The translations under genes and the position numbers were made by a program. A stretch of DNA of 64,000 bases. It comes from Cytophagales bacterium (lineage in GTDB: Bacteria > Bacteroidota > Bacteroidia > Cytophagales > UBA9547). Where the stretch lies: the NCBI GenBank assembly GCA_013297755.1, contig JAAFIH010000013.1, positions 41,761 through 105,760 of the forward strand. The letters run 5' to 3'. Shown here piece after piece: positions 34,596 through 43,530 of the stretch. Position 1 is the stretch's first letter, and the number at the start of each line of letters is the position of its first letter. The notes under the pieces were generated by a model that worked only from the letters and a program-made list of their open reading frames with translations, did not search any database and was not told the origin of the DNA.

Positions 34596-36323
34596 TTAAA
34601 ACTTAAACCTTATTGACATATCGCACCTATAAGGAATCACTCCCAAATAAGCAGAGTTATTGTTGGCACCTCTTTGGTCGCCTGTGGTGTTGAGCATGCC
34701 TCCATTTGGAAAATTTTGTGGCAGTGTTTTGCCAAAAAGTGTTCTTTCAGAATCAAACGACATCGTGTTGATACTTATCGCTGGCACCAATTGGATGTTG
34801 TGTTTGATATTGATTGGCAAACGCAGCCCAACAGTTACACCAATTTGCGATTGTCCCAGATTTATTTTTGCTTTTTTTAGTTGTTGCCTTTCGTTTGCAT
34901 TTGGGGCAAATGTATGGGTTGTATCAATAAAAAAGCCCAAAAATGGCTCAATGTGAATATTTCTGACGATAGTATATGTTTTGCTAAATCCAATTTCTAC
35001 CCCTTTGCTTTCTACTTTTTCGTCTTTAGAGCTATTTCCAAATCGAGCTGTTGCAAATCCCAAATATCCTTGCACATATATACGTAGTTGCGACACATTA
35101 AATATACCTGCCAGGTTGATATCAAGTCTCAAAAATGGGCCCCAAAATCGTTGAGCATACACACCAGCATTGAACGAGCCGCCAATGTCATAATCTTGTT
35201 CTATCAACATTCCTTTGTATAATTTATGTCCAGCTTCTTGATAAAAACGTGTAGGCACTGAGTTTCCAGTAGCATCGTTTCTGTTGTCGGTTATTTTTTT
35301 TGTGGCCCTTATTACACCTTTATAATGAGGCACTTTTTTGTCATCGTTGCCTTGCACAAGCTCGTACACAAAAAATCGTTGATCGATTTTAACATCTTCT
35401 TTGAGGCCAACCTTAGCAGAGAGTGGCCTGGTTTCAAAAATTGAAGTTTTTACCCTCAAACTTCTATCTTGGGCTGCAAATTGGCGAAGTGCACTCTCAG
35501 AAGCATCGTTTTGGAGCATACTGGCCAACTGTTTATCAGAATATATGGCATTGAATTTGGGCTGACTACCATCTAGGTTTGTTACAAAAGCCGTTTCTTG
35601 ATATTGAATGGGTATAGTCATTTTGTCGAAAAAACTAGGATTGTTCCAGGCATTTTCATAAAATACTTGTTGTAGCGAATCTGTCCAAACTACTTTGTAT
35701 AAATACACTTGGGCCGAACCCCTAAACCCAACCTGAGAGCGAAGCGTGGGTCTAAATTTTTCTTTCCTTTGTCGAGCAATTCTTTCGTTTTGGGCATCTA
35801 CTCGATTGTAGTAGTCTTCCCAAGTTTCTATTGAAGAAAAATCAAAAGCAGCAATGTATGATTTTTTGATTAACTCCTCACCAGCATCTTCTAGCTGAGC
35901 AGTACCTCTGGCACCAGCCTTAGCTCGCATTACATCATAGTCTGAAGCATTATAGAGGCCACGTTTGGCAATATAATCCATCGAAAACGAACCATTGGGT
36001 TGCTTATTATACCATTTTGATATTACTTTTTTGGCTATATTTTCATTTATCAATAATTGATTAATAGTGTTTCTATCTGCACCATTAGAATTGAGTTTTA
36101 ATGAAAAAAAATTATCCAAACGGTGATCGTCAAATTTTCCATTGATAGAAATATCTTTGAAACTCGACAGCATCTGAGTGTTATACCTGTGAGAGGCATT
36201 ATCCAAAACTAAATAAGTAATCGATGGACGATAATATTTTTCAAAATTAGTATTAAGCATTTCTTGTGCTATCGATTGCACAAAATTGATGATTAAAAAA
36301 AATGTTGTGATATTAATTTTCAT
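34596..36323 (-). CDS. Secreted protein with C-terminal outer-membrane barrel, unknown function
   Basis: Protein of 575 aa with a signal peptide (MKINITTFFLIINFVQSIAQ). Residues 20-330 contain soluble alpha/beta sequence with a conserved-looking block around AKAGARGTAQLEDAGEELIKK. From about 365 to the end the pattern is that of membrane beta strands, finishing in the aromatic terminus DMSIRFKF. It is probably anchored in the outer membrane with a periplasmic or surface N-terminal part. I do not recognise the family. It is monocistronic and divergent from the methyltransferase gene at 36590. Confidence 0.75.
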   Translation of the reverse strand: MKINITTFFLIINFVQSIAQEMLNTNFEKYYRPSITYLVLDNASHRYNTQMLSSFKDISINGKFDDHRLDNFFSLKLNSNGADRNTINQLLINENIAKKVISKWYNKQPNGSFSMDYIAKRGLYNASDYDVMRAKAGARGTAQLEDAGEELIKKSYIAAFDFSSIETWEDYYNRVDAQNERIARQRKEKFRPTLRSQVGFRGSAQVYLYKVVWTDSLQQVFYENAWNNPSFFDKMTIPIQYQETAFVTNLDGSQPKFNAIYSDKQLASMLQNDASESALRQFAAQDRSLRVKTSIFETRPLSAKVGLKEDVKIDQRFFVYELVQGNDDKKVPHYKGVIRATKKITDNRNDATGNSVPTRFYQEAGHKLYKGMLIEQDYDIGGSFNAGVYAQRFWGPFLRLDINLAGIFNVSQLRIYVQGYLGFATARFGNSSKDEKVESKGVEIGFSKTYTIVRNIHIEPFLGFFIDTTHTFAPNANERQQLKKAKINLGQSQIGVTVGLRLPINIKHNIQLVPAISINTMSFDSERTLFGKTLPQNFPNGGMLNTTGDQRGANNNSAYLGVIPYRCDMSIRFKF

Positions 36324-36589
36324 TCACAAAAATATTTGTTGGATATGTACGCAAAGTAAATGAAAGCGAACGAATAAGAATTGATTTTTTGTAAAAATAT
36401 CAACCTATCCTTTAAAAATGGATTAAAAACGATGAAAATTTATCTTATTATTGATTTTTTTGATGAAAATGGATGACTCAAACGACAAAATAAATAGATG
36501 CGAAAACAAAAATGTATGTGATAGTTTTTGTTTCTAAAAAAAATGTAATAGTTTCGCACTCGAATTATTAAATCAAAACAACATTATTA

Positions 36590-37780
36590 ATGTCAGCAAA
36601 TGCACTAGATTTCATTGTTCCTAAGACGGACGCAATGAGGGCAAGATATAAACCAGGAGCAAAACCATCTTTTGGACACTTTGTAGAGGATTATTGTAAC
36701 CAACGCATAGATATCAAAGGAAACTTTGAAGATTTTATGAAAGTACGTGGTACTTATTTTGACTACACACTTACTGCCCACCACATAAAGTTCTTCTTTA
36801 CTCGTATGATACCAGAAGTGGTTTTGCATACAAAAGCACAAGATGAGCGTATTGTTAGAGAGCATTACGATAGAGGAAACGATTTTTTTGCGGCTTTTAT
36901 GGGCCCAAGAATGGTATATACATCTGGTATTTGGATGGATCCCAAAACCGAATCTTTAGAGCAAGCTCAAGATAGAAAAATGCAAATGGTATGCCAAAAA
37001 CTTCACATGAAGCCAGGCGACAAGCATTTGGACATTGGCTGTGGTTGGGGTACACTTATTACTTATGCTGCCAAACATTTTGGCACTGATTCTACTGGTG
37101 TTACTATTGCACAAGAAGGCCACGATTGGGCTATGGATCAAATTCGCAAACATGGTGTGCAAGACAAAGCTCGTGTTTGGAGAATGGACTATAGAGATAT
37201 TCCTAAAGTAAAATTCGATAAAATTACTTGCTTAGAAATGGGCGAACACGTTGGTATTCGTAAGTTTCAAACATTTATTAATCAAATATATGATTTATTG
37301 ACCGATGATGGTATGTTGTACTTACAACAAGCTGGTCTACGTGCCAATCCAGGTCTTTTTGCCAAAGGTCCTCATTGGGAAGATTTGGTTTGGGGATTGT
37401 ATATGAATGAATACATTTTCTCTGGTGCTGATGCCTCTACGCCACTTGGTTTCTTGTCGCAATCGCTACAAGATGCAAATTTTGAGGTAAATACCGTTGA
37501 AAACATAGGTATACATTACTCTCATACCATTCACCGTTGGTACTACAACTGGGAATCAAACAAAGAATTTGTGTTGAGCAAATATGGCGAATGGTGGTTC
37601 CGTATGTGGCAAATATTCTTGCGTTGGTCTGTAGATATAGCTGCGCATGGCTCGTCTACTTGCTGGGCTATTATTGCACATAAAAACTACAATGGTACTA
37701 ATAGAAATAAATATATTGGCCATGGCAACGTAAGCGAAAGAATGATAGACCTAAAAACTCCAATAGAGTTGAAAGTATAG
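36590..37780 (+). CDS. Cyclopropane-fatty-acid-synthase family methyltransferase, sphingolipid C9-MT-like
   Basis: SAM-dependent lipid methyltransferase of 396 aa. The substrate-entry block is REHYDRGNDFFAAFMGPRMV (about 86-105), SAM motif I is LDIGCGWGTLITYAAKHFG (about 146), and the CLEMGEHVGIRKF block holds the Cfa active-site region. The part after residue 255 (GLYMNEYIFSGADASTPLGF, then IGIHYSHTIHRWYYNWESNK) is closer in my memory to fungal sphingolipid C9-methyltransferases than to E. coli Cfa. No N-terminal membrane helix is visible. The substrate could be an unsaturated acyl chain or a sphingoid base, as Bacteroidota make sphingolipids. It is followed by a strong terminator. Confidence 0.85.
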   Translation: MSANALDFIVPKTDAMRARYKPGAKPSFGHFVEDYCNQRIDIKGNFEDFMKVRGTYFDYTLTAHHIKFFFTRMIPEVVLHTKAQDERIVREHYDRGNDFFAAFMGPRMVYTSGIWMDPKTESLEQAQDRKMQMVCQKLHMKPGDKHLDIGCGWGTLITYAAKHFGTDSTGVTIAQEGHDWAMDQIRKHGVQDKARVWRMDYRDIPKVKFDKITCLEMGEHVGIRKFQTFINQIYDLLTDDGMLYLQQAGLRANPGLFAKGPHWEDLVWGLYMNEYIFSGADASTPLGFLSQSLQDANFEVNTVENIGIHYSHTIHRWYYNWESNKEFVLSKYGEWWFRMWQIFLRWSVDIAAHGSSTCWAIIAHKNYNGTNRNKYIGHGNVSERMIDLKTPIELKV

Positions 37781-37803
37781 TTTTCTTTAGAAATATACAT
37801 TTG

Positions 37804-37836
37804 AAAAAAGCCTTTGAGAAATCAAAGGCTTTTTTT
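37804..37836 (+). terminator. Rho-independent terminator
   Basis: AAAAAAGCCTTTGA, loop GAAA, TCAAAGGC and a T7 run form a perfect stem-loop 24 bp after the stop codon of the methyltransferase gene. It is the clearest terminator in the window. Confidence 0.9.
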
Positions 37837-37890
37837 GTTTTTGAAATAATTGTATTATTTTAAAAAATATTTGTACTTTTGTAATACAAA

Positions 37891-40107
37891 ATGATAAATT
37901 ACATGAAATATTTTAACTTAGTTTTTTTATTTGCTCTTATATTAGTGCATTTAAAGTTGCAATCTCAAACAAATGATTTTACAAAATATATAAATCCAAT
38001 GATAGGCACTGGCGGCCATGGGCATGTATTTCCTGGACCAACAATGCCTTTTGGAAAAGTGCAACTTAGCCCTGATAATAGATATAATTTTACAGACTGG
38101 GATTGGTGCTCAGGATATCATTATTCAGATACAGTGATTGTTGGATTCAGTCATACACACCTTAGCGGCACTGGAGTTTCTGATTTGGGAGACATCCTTA
38201 TTACACCTTATATAGGTAAATCTGGATTTGAAAATGAAAAAAATCTTATATCAAATTTTTCTCACCAAGACGAAAAAGCAGAAGCTGGCTACTACAAAGT
38301 ATTTCTTAAAAAACCTCAAGTAACAGCCGAACTTACAGCCAGCAATAGTGTTGGGTTTCATCAATACACTTTTCCTGCATCAGATTATTCTAAAATTATA
38401 ATTGATGCCAATCATAAAATATACAATGGTCTAAGTACTGAGTCTCAATTAAAATTGGAAAATGATTCTACAATTTCGGGTTATAGAATTTCTACTAATG
38501 GCTGGGCAAAAGTAAGAAAGATTTATTTTGTTATAAAGTTTTCTAAAAAAATAGAAACTTATACAACTGTATTTAAAAATTGGGAAAACAAAAATATTAT
38601 TTGGCAAAATAGTCCTTTTGTAAGAAGCGAAAACGTAAAAATGGAGGTTGGTTTTAAAACAAAAAAAGACGAAAAAATAAAAGTAAAAGTATCTATTTCT
38701 ATGGTTGATTTGCCCAATGCTTTAGATAATCAAAATGAAATCCAAGATTGGGACTTTGAAAAATCAGTCAATAATGCCAAAAAAGAGTGGAATAATTATA
38801 TATCTAAAATAAAAGTAGATGGAGATGAAACCAAAAAAACAATTTTCTACACAGCTATGTACCACGCTTTGATTGCCCCTAACCAACTTGCTGATACAGA
38901 TGGCAGGTATACAGGGCCTGATTACAACATACATAAAAGCAAAACTGGTAATTATTATTCTACTTTTTCACTTTGGGACACTTATAGGGGCAATCATCCA
39001 CTATATACTATAATCATACCTTCAAAAGTAAAAGATATGGTTAATAGTATGGTAGAACACTATAATTACAATGGCTATCTGCCTATGTGGACACTTTGGG
39101 GCACAGAAAACCACTGTATGATTGCAAACCATGCAATCCCAGTAATTACAGACGCATACCTCAAAGGAATAGTTACCACTGGTGGTAAAGAGGCCTTTGA
39201 GGCCATGAAGGTAAGCTCAACAATCGACCATCCTGGATCTCCCTGGTTGAGTACTAAATATGATTCACGTGGATACTATGCTTGCAATTTAATTCATGAA
39301 TCTGTATCAAGAACCCTTGAATCTGCATACAACGACTGGTGTGTAGCTCAAATGGCTAGGTTGTATGGGACACAAACTGAGGTCGATTATTTTTTAAAAA
39401 GGTCTAATTTTTATAAAAATATTTTTAATCCTACAGAAGGATTGATGTGGCCAAAGGATGAAAACGGAAACTGGCTCAAAGACTACAATCCATCAAAAGT
39501 TTCTAGTGGGCATGTAACCGAAGGTAATTCTTGGCAATACAATTGGTCTGTTCAACACGATCCAGAAAGTTTGTTTGCTTTATATGGCACCAAACAAAAA
39601 GCAATTCAAAAACTAGATTCAACATTTTTAGAATCAAACAAACTGACTGGAGATGCTGCAGATGTAACTGGTCTGATTGGTCAGTATGCTCATGGCAATG
39701 AGCCTAGTCATCATATAGCTTATCTTTACAATTATCTTGATTTACCCAAGAAAACTCAATTTTTGATAAATAAAATCAGAAATGAACAATATAGAAACAA
39801 TCCAAATGGCCTTACAGGAAACGAAGATTGTGGCCAAATGTCGGCTTGGTATATTCTAAGTTCGATGGGTTTTTATCCAGTAAATCCAGCAAGTGGCGTT
39901 TATAATATTGGTACACCTGCTTTTTCAAAAGTAGAAATTATGCTTGAAAATGGGAAATCATTTATTATTAAAGCAAATAATCTTACAGAAAAAAATGTGT
40001 TTATTAAGTCTATAAAATTAAATGGAAAAGAATTAAAAAATTACAAATTCACCCATCAAGATATAGTAAATGGTGGTAATTTAGATTTTGAAATGACCTC
40101 TAAATAA
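37891..40107 (+). CDS. GH92 family alpha-1,2-mannosidase
   Basis: Protein of 738 aa (or 734 from the second Met at 37903) with a signal peptide (FNLVFLFALILVHLKLQSQ). GH92 enzymes are calcium-dependent exo-alpha-mannosidases. Family blocks are NPMIGTGGHGHVFPGPTMPF, then GFSHTHLSGTG, FSLWDTYRGNHPLY, LPMWTLWGTENHCMIANHA, the GNEPSHHIAYLYNY block and GNEDCGQMSAWYILSSMGFY. The protein is probably periplasmic or surface-exposed and acts on mannose-containing glycans. A promoter element TACTTTTG lies at 37874-37881. No SusCD pair is near, so it is not part of an obvious utilisation locus. Confidence 0.93.
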   Translation: MINYMKYFNLVFLFALILVHLKLQSQTNDFTKYINPMIGTGGHGHVFPGPTMPFGKVQLSPDNRYNFTDWDWCSGYHYSDTVIVGFSHTHLSGTGVSDLGDILITPYIGKSGFENEKNLISNFSHQDEKAEAGYYKVFLKKPQVTAELTASNSVGFHQYTFPASDYSKIIIDANHKIYNGLSTESQLKLENDSTISGYRISTNGWAKVRKIYFVIKFSKKIETYTTVFKNWENKNIIWQNSPFVRSENVKMEVGFKTKKDEKIKVKVSISMVDLPNALDNQNEIQDWDFEKSVNNAKKEWNNYISKIKVDGDETKKTIFYTAMYHALIAPNQLADTDGRYTGPDYNIHKSKTGNYYSTFSLWDTYRGNHPLYTIIIPSKVKDMVNSMVEHYNYNGYLPMWTLWGTENHCMIANHAIPVITDAYLKGIVTTGGKEAFEAMKVSSTIDHPGSPWLSTKYDSRGYYACNLIHESVSRTLESAYNDWCVAQMARLYGTQTEVDYFLKRSNFYKNIFNPTEGLMWPKDENGNWLKDYNPSKVSSGHVTEGNSWQYNWSVQHDPESLFALYGTKQKAIQKLDSTFLESNKLTGDAADVTGLIGQYAHGNEPSHHIAYLYNYLDLPKKTQFLINKIRNEQYRNNPNGLTGNEDCGQMSAWYILSSMGFYPVNPASGVYNIGTPAFSKVEIMLENGKSFIIKANNLTEKNVFIKSIKLNGKELKNYKFTHQDIVNGGNLDFEMTSK

Positions 40108-40207
40108 TCTTCCTATAATTTTAGCTAATTTTATTTTTTAAAATGTAATTTTTTTGTAAATTATTTGTCTAAAATTAGAATTTAATTAATTTAGATTTTT
40201 AAATGAA

Positions 40208-40292
40208 TGTTGTTTACTTAAGCATTTTTATTGCCTCTATCTTAGTCTTACTCCAAAGGAGATAGTTAATAGGACTCATAAGTAAACGACAA
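40208..40292. repeat. Small element with about 13-nt terminal inverted repeats
   Basis: The left end TGTTGTTTACTTA (40208-40220) and the right end TAAGTAAACGACAA (40279-40292) are inverted repeats with one mismatch and one extra base. The inside contains ctccaaaggag, another small palindrome. The stretch 40221-40290 resembles 12811-12881. Size and ends are those of a miniature mobile or REP-like element. It lies between the GH92 and ftcD genes. Confidence 0.6.
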
Positions 40293-40325
40293 TGATTTTT
40301 AAATTCTAAATAAACAATACTATCA

Positions 40326-41270
40326 TTGGAAAAATTACTAGAATGTGTACCCAATTTTTCGGAAGGACAAGATAAAGAAAAAATTAATTTTATTGCCGAA
40401 AGCATAAAAAAAGTAAGAAATGTAAAATTATTAGATATAGATAGTGGCCATCACGTCAATCGTACAGTGATGACATTTTTGGGAGAGCCACCAGCTGTGG
40501 CAGAAGCCGCCTTTGAAGCCATCAAAGCTGCATCTATCTGTATTGATATGTCCTCACACACAGGCACTCATCCACGCATAGGGGCCACAGATGTATGCCC
40601 ATTGATTCCTTACAAAAATATGCAAATGGACGAAGCCATAGATATATCAAAACAACTTGCCTCAAAAGTGGCTTGTGAATTGAAAATACCAACCTATTTA
40701 TACAACGAATCAGCCCAAAGCCAAGAACGAAAAAAATTGGCTTGGATTAGACATGGAGAATATGAAAATCTAAAAAATAAATTAAATAATTCTGATTTCT
40801 TACCTGATTATGGAAATCCTATTTTCAATCCAAAAGCAGGTATTTGTATCATTGGTGCTAGACAAATTTTGCTTGCATATAATGTAAATATTACTACAAA
40901 AGATTTGTCCATTGCTAAAACAATAGCAGCAAATATCAGAGAAACGTCTGCCACAGGCTTGCCTAGTGTACGTGCTATTGGTTGGTATATAGCAGAATTT
41001 GATACCGTTCAGGTATCATGCAATATTACTGATTATACCAAAACAAGTATATTTGAAGTTTATGATAAAATTACTGAACTAGCTACCTCCTATAATACGC
41101 AAGTGTCTGGTTCTGAATTGGTTGGAATGATTCCTATACAGGCATTATCAAATAAACAAATTCCTGGTTTTACTATCACCCAAGCCATAGATTATCTTGG
41201 CTTAGATGCAGTAAAACCATTTGATTTTAATAAAAAAGTAATAGAATTAAACTGGAATAGTTTATACTAG
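40326..41270 (+). CDS. ftcD: Glutamate formimidoyltransferase
   Basis: Protein of 314 aa that transfers the formimino group from formiminoglutamate to tetrahydrofolate, the last step of one histidine-degradation route. N-terminal and C-terminal formiminotransferase domains are complete: LLECVPNFSEGQDKEKINFI, DIDSGHHVNRTVMTFLGEP, SSHTGTHPRIGATDVCPLIP, and RETSATGLPSVRAIGWYIAE. The cyclodeaminase domain of the bifunctional mammalian enzyme is absent, as usual in bacteria. The start codon is TTG (40326); no ATG or GTG is available that keeps the conserved ECVPNFSEG at the usual position. hut genes are not nearby. Confidence 0.9.
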   Translation: MEKLLECVPNFSEGQDKEKINFIAESIKKVRNVKLLDIDSGHHVNRTVMTFLGEPPAVAEAAFEAIKAASICIDMSSHTGTHPRIGATDVCPLIPYKNMQMDEAIDISKQLASKVACELKIPTYLYNESAQSQERKKLAWIRHGEYENLKNKLNNSDFLPDYGNPIFNPKAGICIIGARQILLAYNVNITTKDLSIAKTIAANIRETSATGLPSVRAIGWYIAEFDTVQVSCNITDYTKTSIFEVYDKITELATSYNTQVSGSELVGMIPIQALSNKQIPGFTITQAIDYLGLDAVKPFDFNKKVIELNWNSLY

Positions 41271-41271
41271 A

Positions 41272-42210
41272 ATGATGACTAATATTCGCCTTTGGCTTCG
41301 CCAAAATTTTGATTTTAATCAAAGAGAAATTTCGGGATTTTTTATTTTAATTATCCTTATGTTTCTATTTTTATTACTACCTTTTATAGTAGATTTGTAC
41401 TATCCAAATGCAGTAGAAAATACTGCCAAAGATAAAATCAAATTGGATAGCTTGATGGCATTAATTGAACAAAAAAGTAATAAAATCAATGAAACAAAAC
41501 CCAAATATAAGAATAAGTCTGTAAAAGAAATCAAAATCCAATCTATACTTTTTGATTTTAACCCAAACACAGAAACCAAAAATGGCTTAGTCAAATTAGG
41601 AATCGACCCTTATGTAGCAGCCAGAATGATAAATTATAGGAAATATAAACCTTTTAGAATAAAATCTGATATTCTAAAAACGTATGGTTTTGATTCAGTT
41701 TTGTATAAAAAATTGGCTTCTTATATTTTATTACCCGAAAATCTAGCCAATACAGAAGTCAAAAAACCAAGTTTCCAATCAAAAACGACAAATTATGTTC
41801 CTAAATTGACAAAAATTGATATCAATAATGCTGATAGCTTACAGTTTGAAAAAATTTACGGTATTGGTTCAAAATTGGCTTCTAGGATACTAAAATATAG
41901 AAATAAATTGGGTGGGTTTATTTCAATGGATCAACTAAAAGAAGTCTATGGACTTGATACAACTGTACTAGCTGAATTGGGTAAGAAAATGTATATTTTA
42001 GATAATTATCATCCTGCTAAAATAAGAATAAATTTTGCAACAGTTGATGACTTAAAACAACATCCATATATAGGATATAAGTTTGCTAAAACAATTATTT
42101 CTTACCGAAATACACATGGCGGCATCAAAAGTGAGGCCGATTTGATGGATATAAAAATACTTTCTCTAGAGGAAGTACAAAAAATGAATCCATATTTAGA
42201 ATATGAGTAA
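41272..42210 (+). CDS. Membrane-anchored helix-hairpin-helix protein (ComEA-like)
   Basis: Protein of 312 aa. One transmembrane helix lies near residues 21-40 (FFILIILMFLFLLLPFIVDL). The rest carries three helix-hairpin-helix pairs: VKLGIDPYVAARMINYRKYK (about 103), FEKIYGIGSKLASRILKYRN (about 196) and LKQHPYIGYKFAKTIISYRN (about 262). HhH repeats bind DNA; ComEA-like proteins receive DNA at the outer face of the membrane during uptake. Multi-HhH proteins of this size are common in Bacteroidota. It starts 1 nt after the ftcD stop and is co-transcribed, though no functional connection is apparent. Confidence 0.85.
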   Translation: MMTNIRLWLRQNFDFNQREISGFFILIILMFLFLLLPFIVDLYYPNAVENTAKDKIKLDSLMALIEQKSNKINETKPKYKNKSVKEIKIQSILFDFNPNTETKNGLVKLGIDPYVAARMINYRKYKPFRIKSDILKTYGFDSVLYKKLASYILLPENLANTEVKKPSFQSKTTNYVPKLTKIDINNADSLQFEKIYGIGSKLASRILKYRNKLGGFISMDQLKEVYGLDTTVLAELGKKMYILDNYHPAKIRINFATVDDLKQHPYIGYKFAKTIISYRNTHGGIKSEADLMDIKILSLEEVQKMNPYLEYE

Positions 42211-42246
42211 GTATTATTAATAATTTATTAATAAAATATTTATAAA

Positions 42247-43515
42247 TTAAGTAATAAAATATTTGTTTTTATTAATAACGCCTATTATTTTACCTAGCAT
42301 TGAATGTCCAACAAAAGGTGTATTTTTTGATTTGGATTTAATATCATTTTCAGTAAAAATCCAGTGGTGGTTGGCATCAAAAATAGTCAAGTTGGCTTGT
42401 TGTCCTACCATAATTTTTGGTTGTGGCAGTTGTAAAATGTTTCTTGGGTTGGTAGTAATTTTTTCGATTATTGTGTTCAAATCGATTTCAGTTGGTTTAT
42501 GTTTCAGTAATAAACCAAAAGCAGTTTCTAGGGCAATCATGCCATTATCGGCCATGTCAAACTCTAGGTTTTTGCTTTCTATATCTTGTCCATGGTGATC
42601 AGTAACGATTACATCAATGGTGCCATCTTGTAGCCCTTGCCACAAGGCTTGCTGGTCTTCTTTGGTGCGTAATGGTGGATTTAGTTTGAGATTGGTATCA
42701 AAATCTACCAAAGCAGATTCGTCCAAAATAAGATGAGCAACTGCTACATCGCAAGTAATATGTAGATTTTTTTGTTTAGCAATTTTAATTAATTCTACTG
42801 ATTTTTTTGTAGAAATTCTAGAGAAATGCACACGCCCAGTACCAGCATATTCTAGTAATTTCAAATCACGTTCTATCACTATTTCCTCGGCCAACGAAGG
42901 CATGCCTTTGAGGCCTAGATAAGTGCTAATTACACCTTCGTTCATCAATCCATATTGAGTAAGTTTTTTGTCTTCGGCATGTTGAATTAATAAACCATCA
43001 AAAGGTTTCATATATTGCAATGCTTTGATAAACAATCCTGGGTGACTAATGCTATTTTCGGCATCTGTAAAAGCAACAGCTCCATGTTGGTAGAGTTCCA
43101 ACATTTCGGTAAGTTCTTCGCCTTTTGTATCTATACTGGCGGCCGCCAATGGGTGTATAGAAACCAACGATGCTTTGGCTGTCTGAAGGATATAACGTAG
43201 TGATTCCTTTGATTGAACTATTGGTAATAAATTTGGCAAAGAAACCAGCTCTGTAAAACCCCCACTCATGGCTGCTTGGCATACAGAAAATATGTTTTCT
43301 TTGTGTTCTAGCCCTGGTTCGCCTATAAAAGTACGCATATCTATCCAACCAACTGAAACAAAATTAGAATTAATATCTATGGTTTTGTCGGCAACTTCAG
43401 TAATATTTGATATTGATTTAATAATACCATCTTCAATCAATATATTCTTTTTTTGCAAATGAAATGCACTATTTACATCTAATATTATTGCATTTAAGAT
43501 TTGAAAAGTGTACAT
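42247..43515 (-). CDS. Dihydroorotase homologue lacking the HxH metal motif
   Basis: Protein of 422 aa with the amidohydrolase TIM barrel of the PyrC class I dihydroorotases, which close carbamoyl-aspartate to dihydroorotate. The N-terminal metal motif is changed: instead of DxHxHxREPG the sequence is GWIDMRTFIGEPGLEHKENI (about 56-75), so both His are gone. The later site reads IVTDHHGQD. The EHKE block and GGFTELVSLPN are still family-typical. It could be the non-catalytic PyrC' form that scaffolds aspartate transcarbamoylase, or a divergent hydrolase. It follows the BatA-type gene with a 15-nt gap. Confidence 0.82.
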   Translation of the reverse strand: MYTFQILNAIILDVNSAFHLQKKNILIEDGIIKSISNITEVADKTIDINSNFVSVGWIDMRTFIGEPGLEHKENIFSVCQAAMSGGFTELVSLPNLLPIVQSKESLRYILQTAKASLVSIHPLAAASIDTKGEELTEMLELYQHGAVAFTDAENSISHPGLFIKALQYMKPFDGLLIQHAEDKKLTQYGLMNEGVISTYLGLKGMPSLAEEIVIERDLKLLEYAGTGRVHFSRISTKKSVELIKIAKQKNLHITCDVAVAHLILDESALVDFDTNLKLNPPLRTKEDQQALWQGLQDGTIDVIVTDHHGQDIESKNLEFDMADNGMIALETAFGLLLKHKPTEIDLNTIIEKITTNPRNILQLPQPKIMVGQQANLTIFDANHHWIFTENDIKSKSKNTPFVGHSMLGKIIGVINKNKYFIT

Positions 43516-43530
43516 ATAAGATAATAATAA

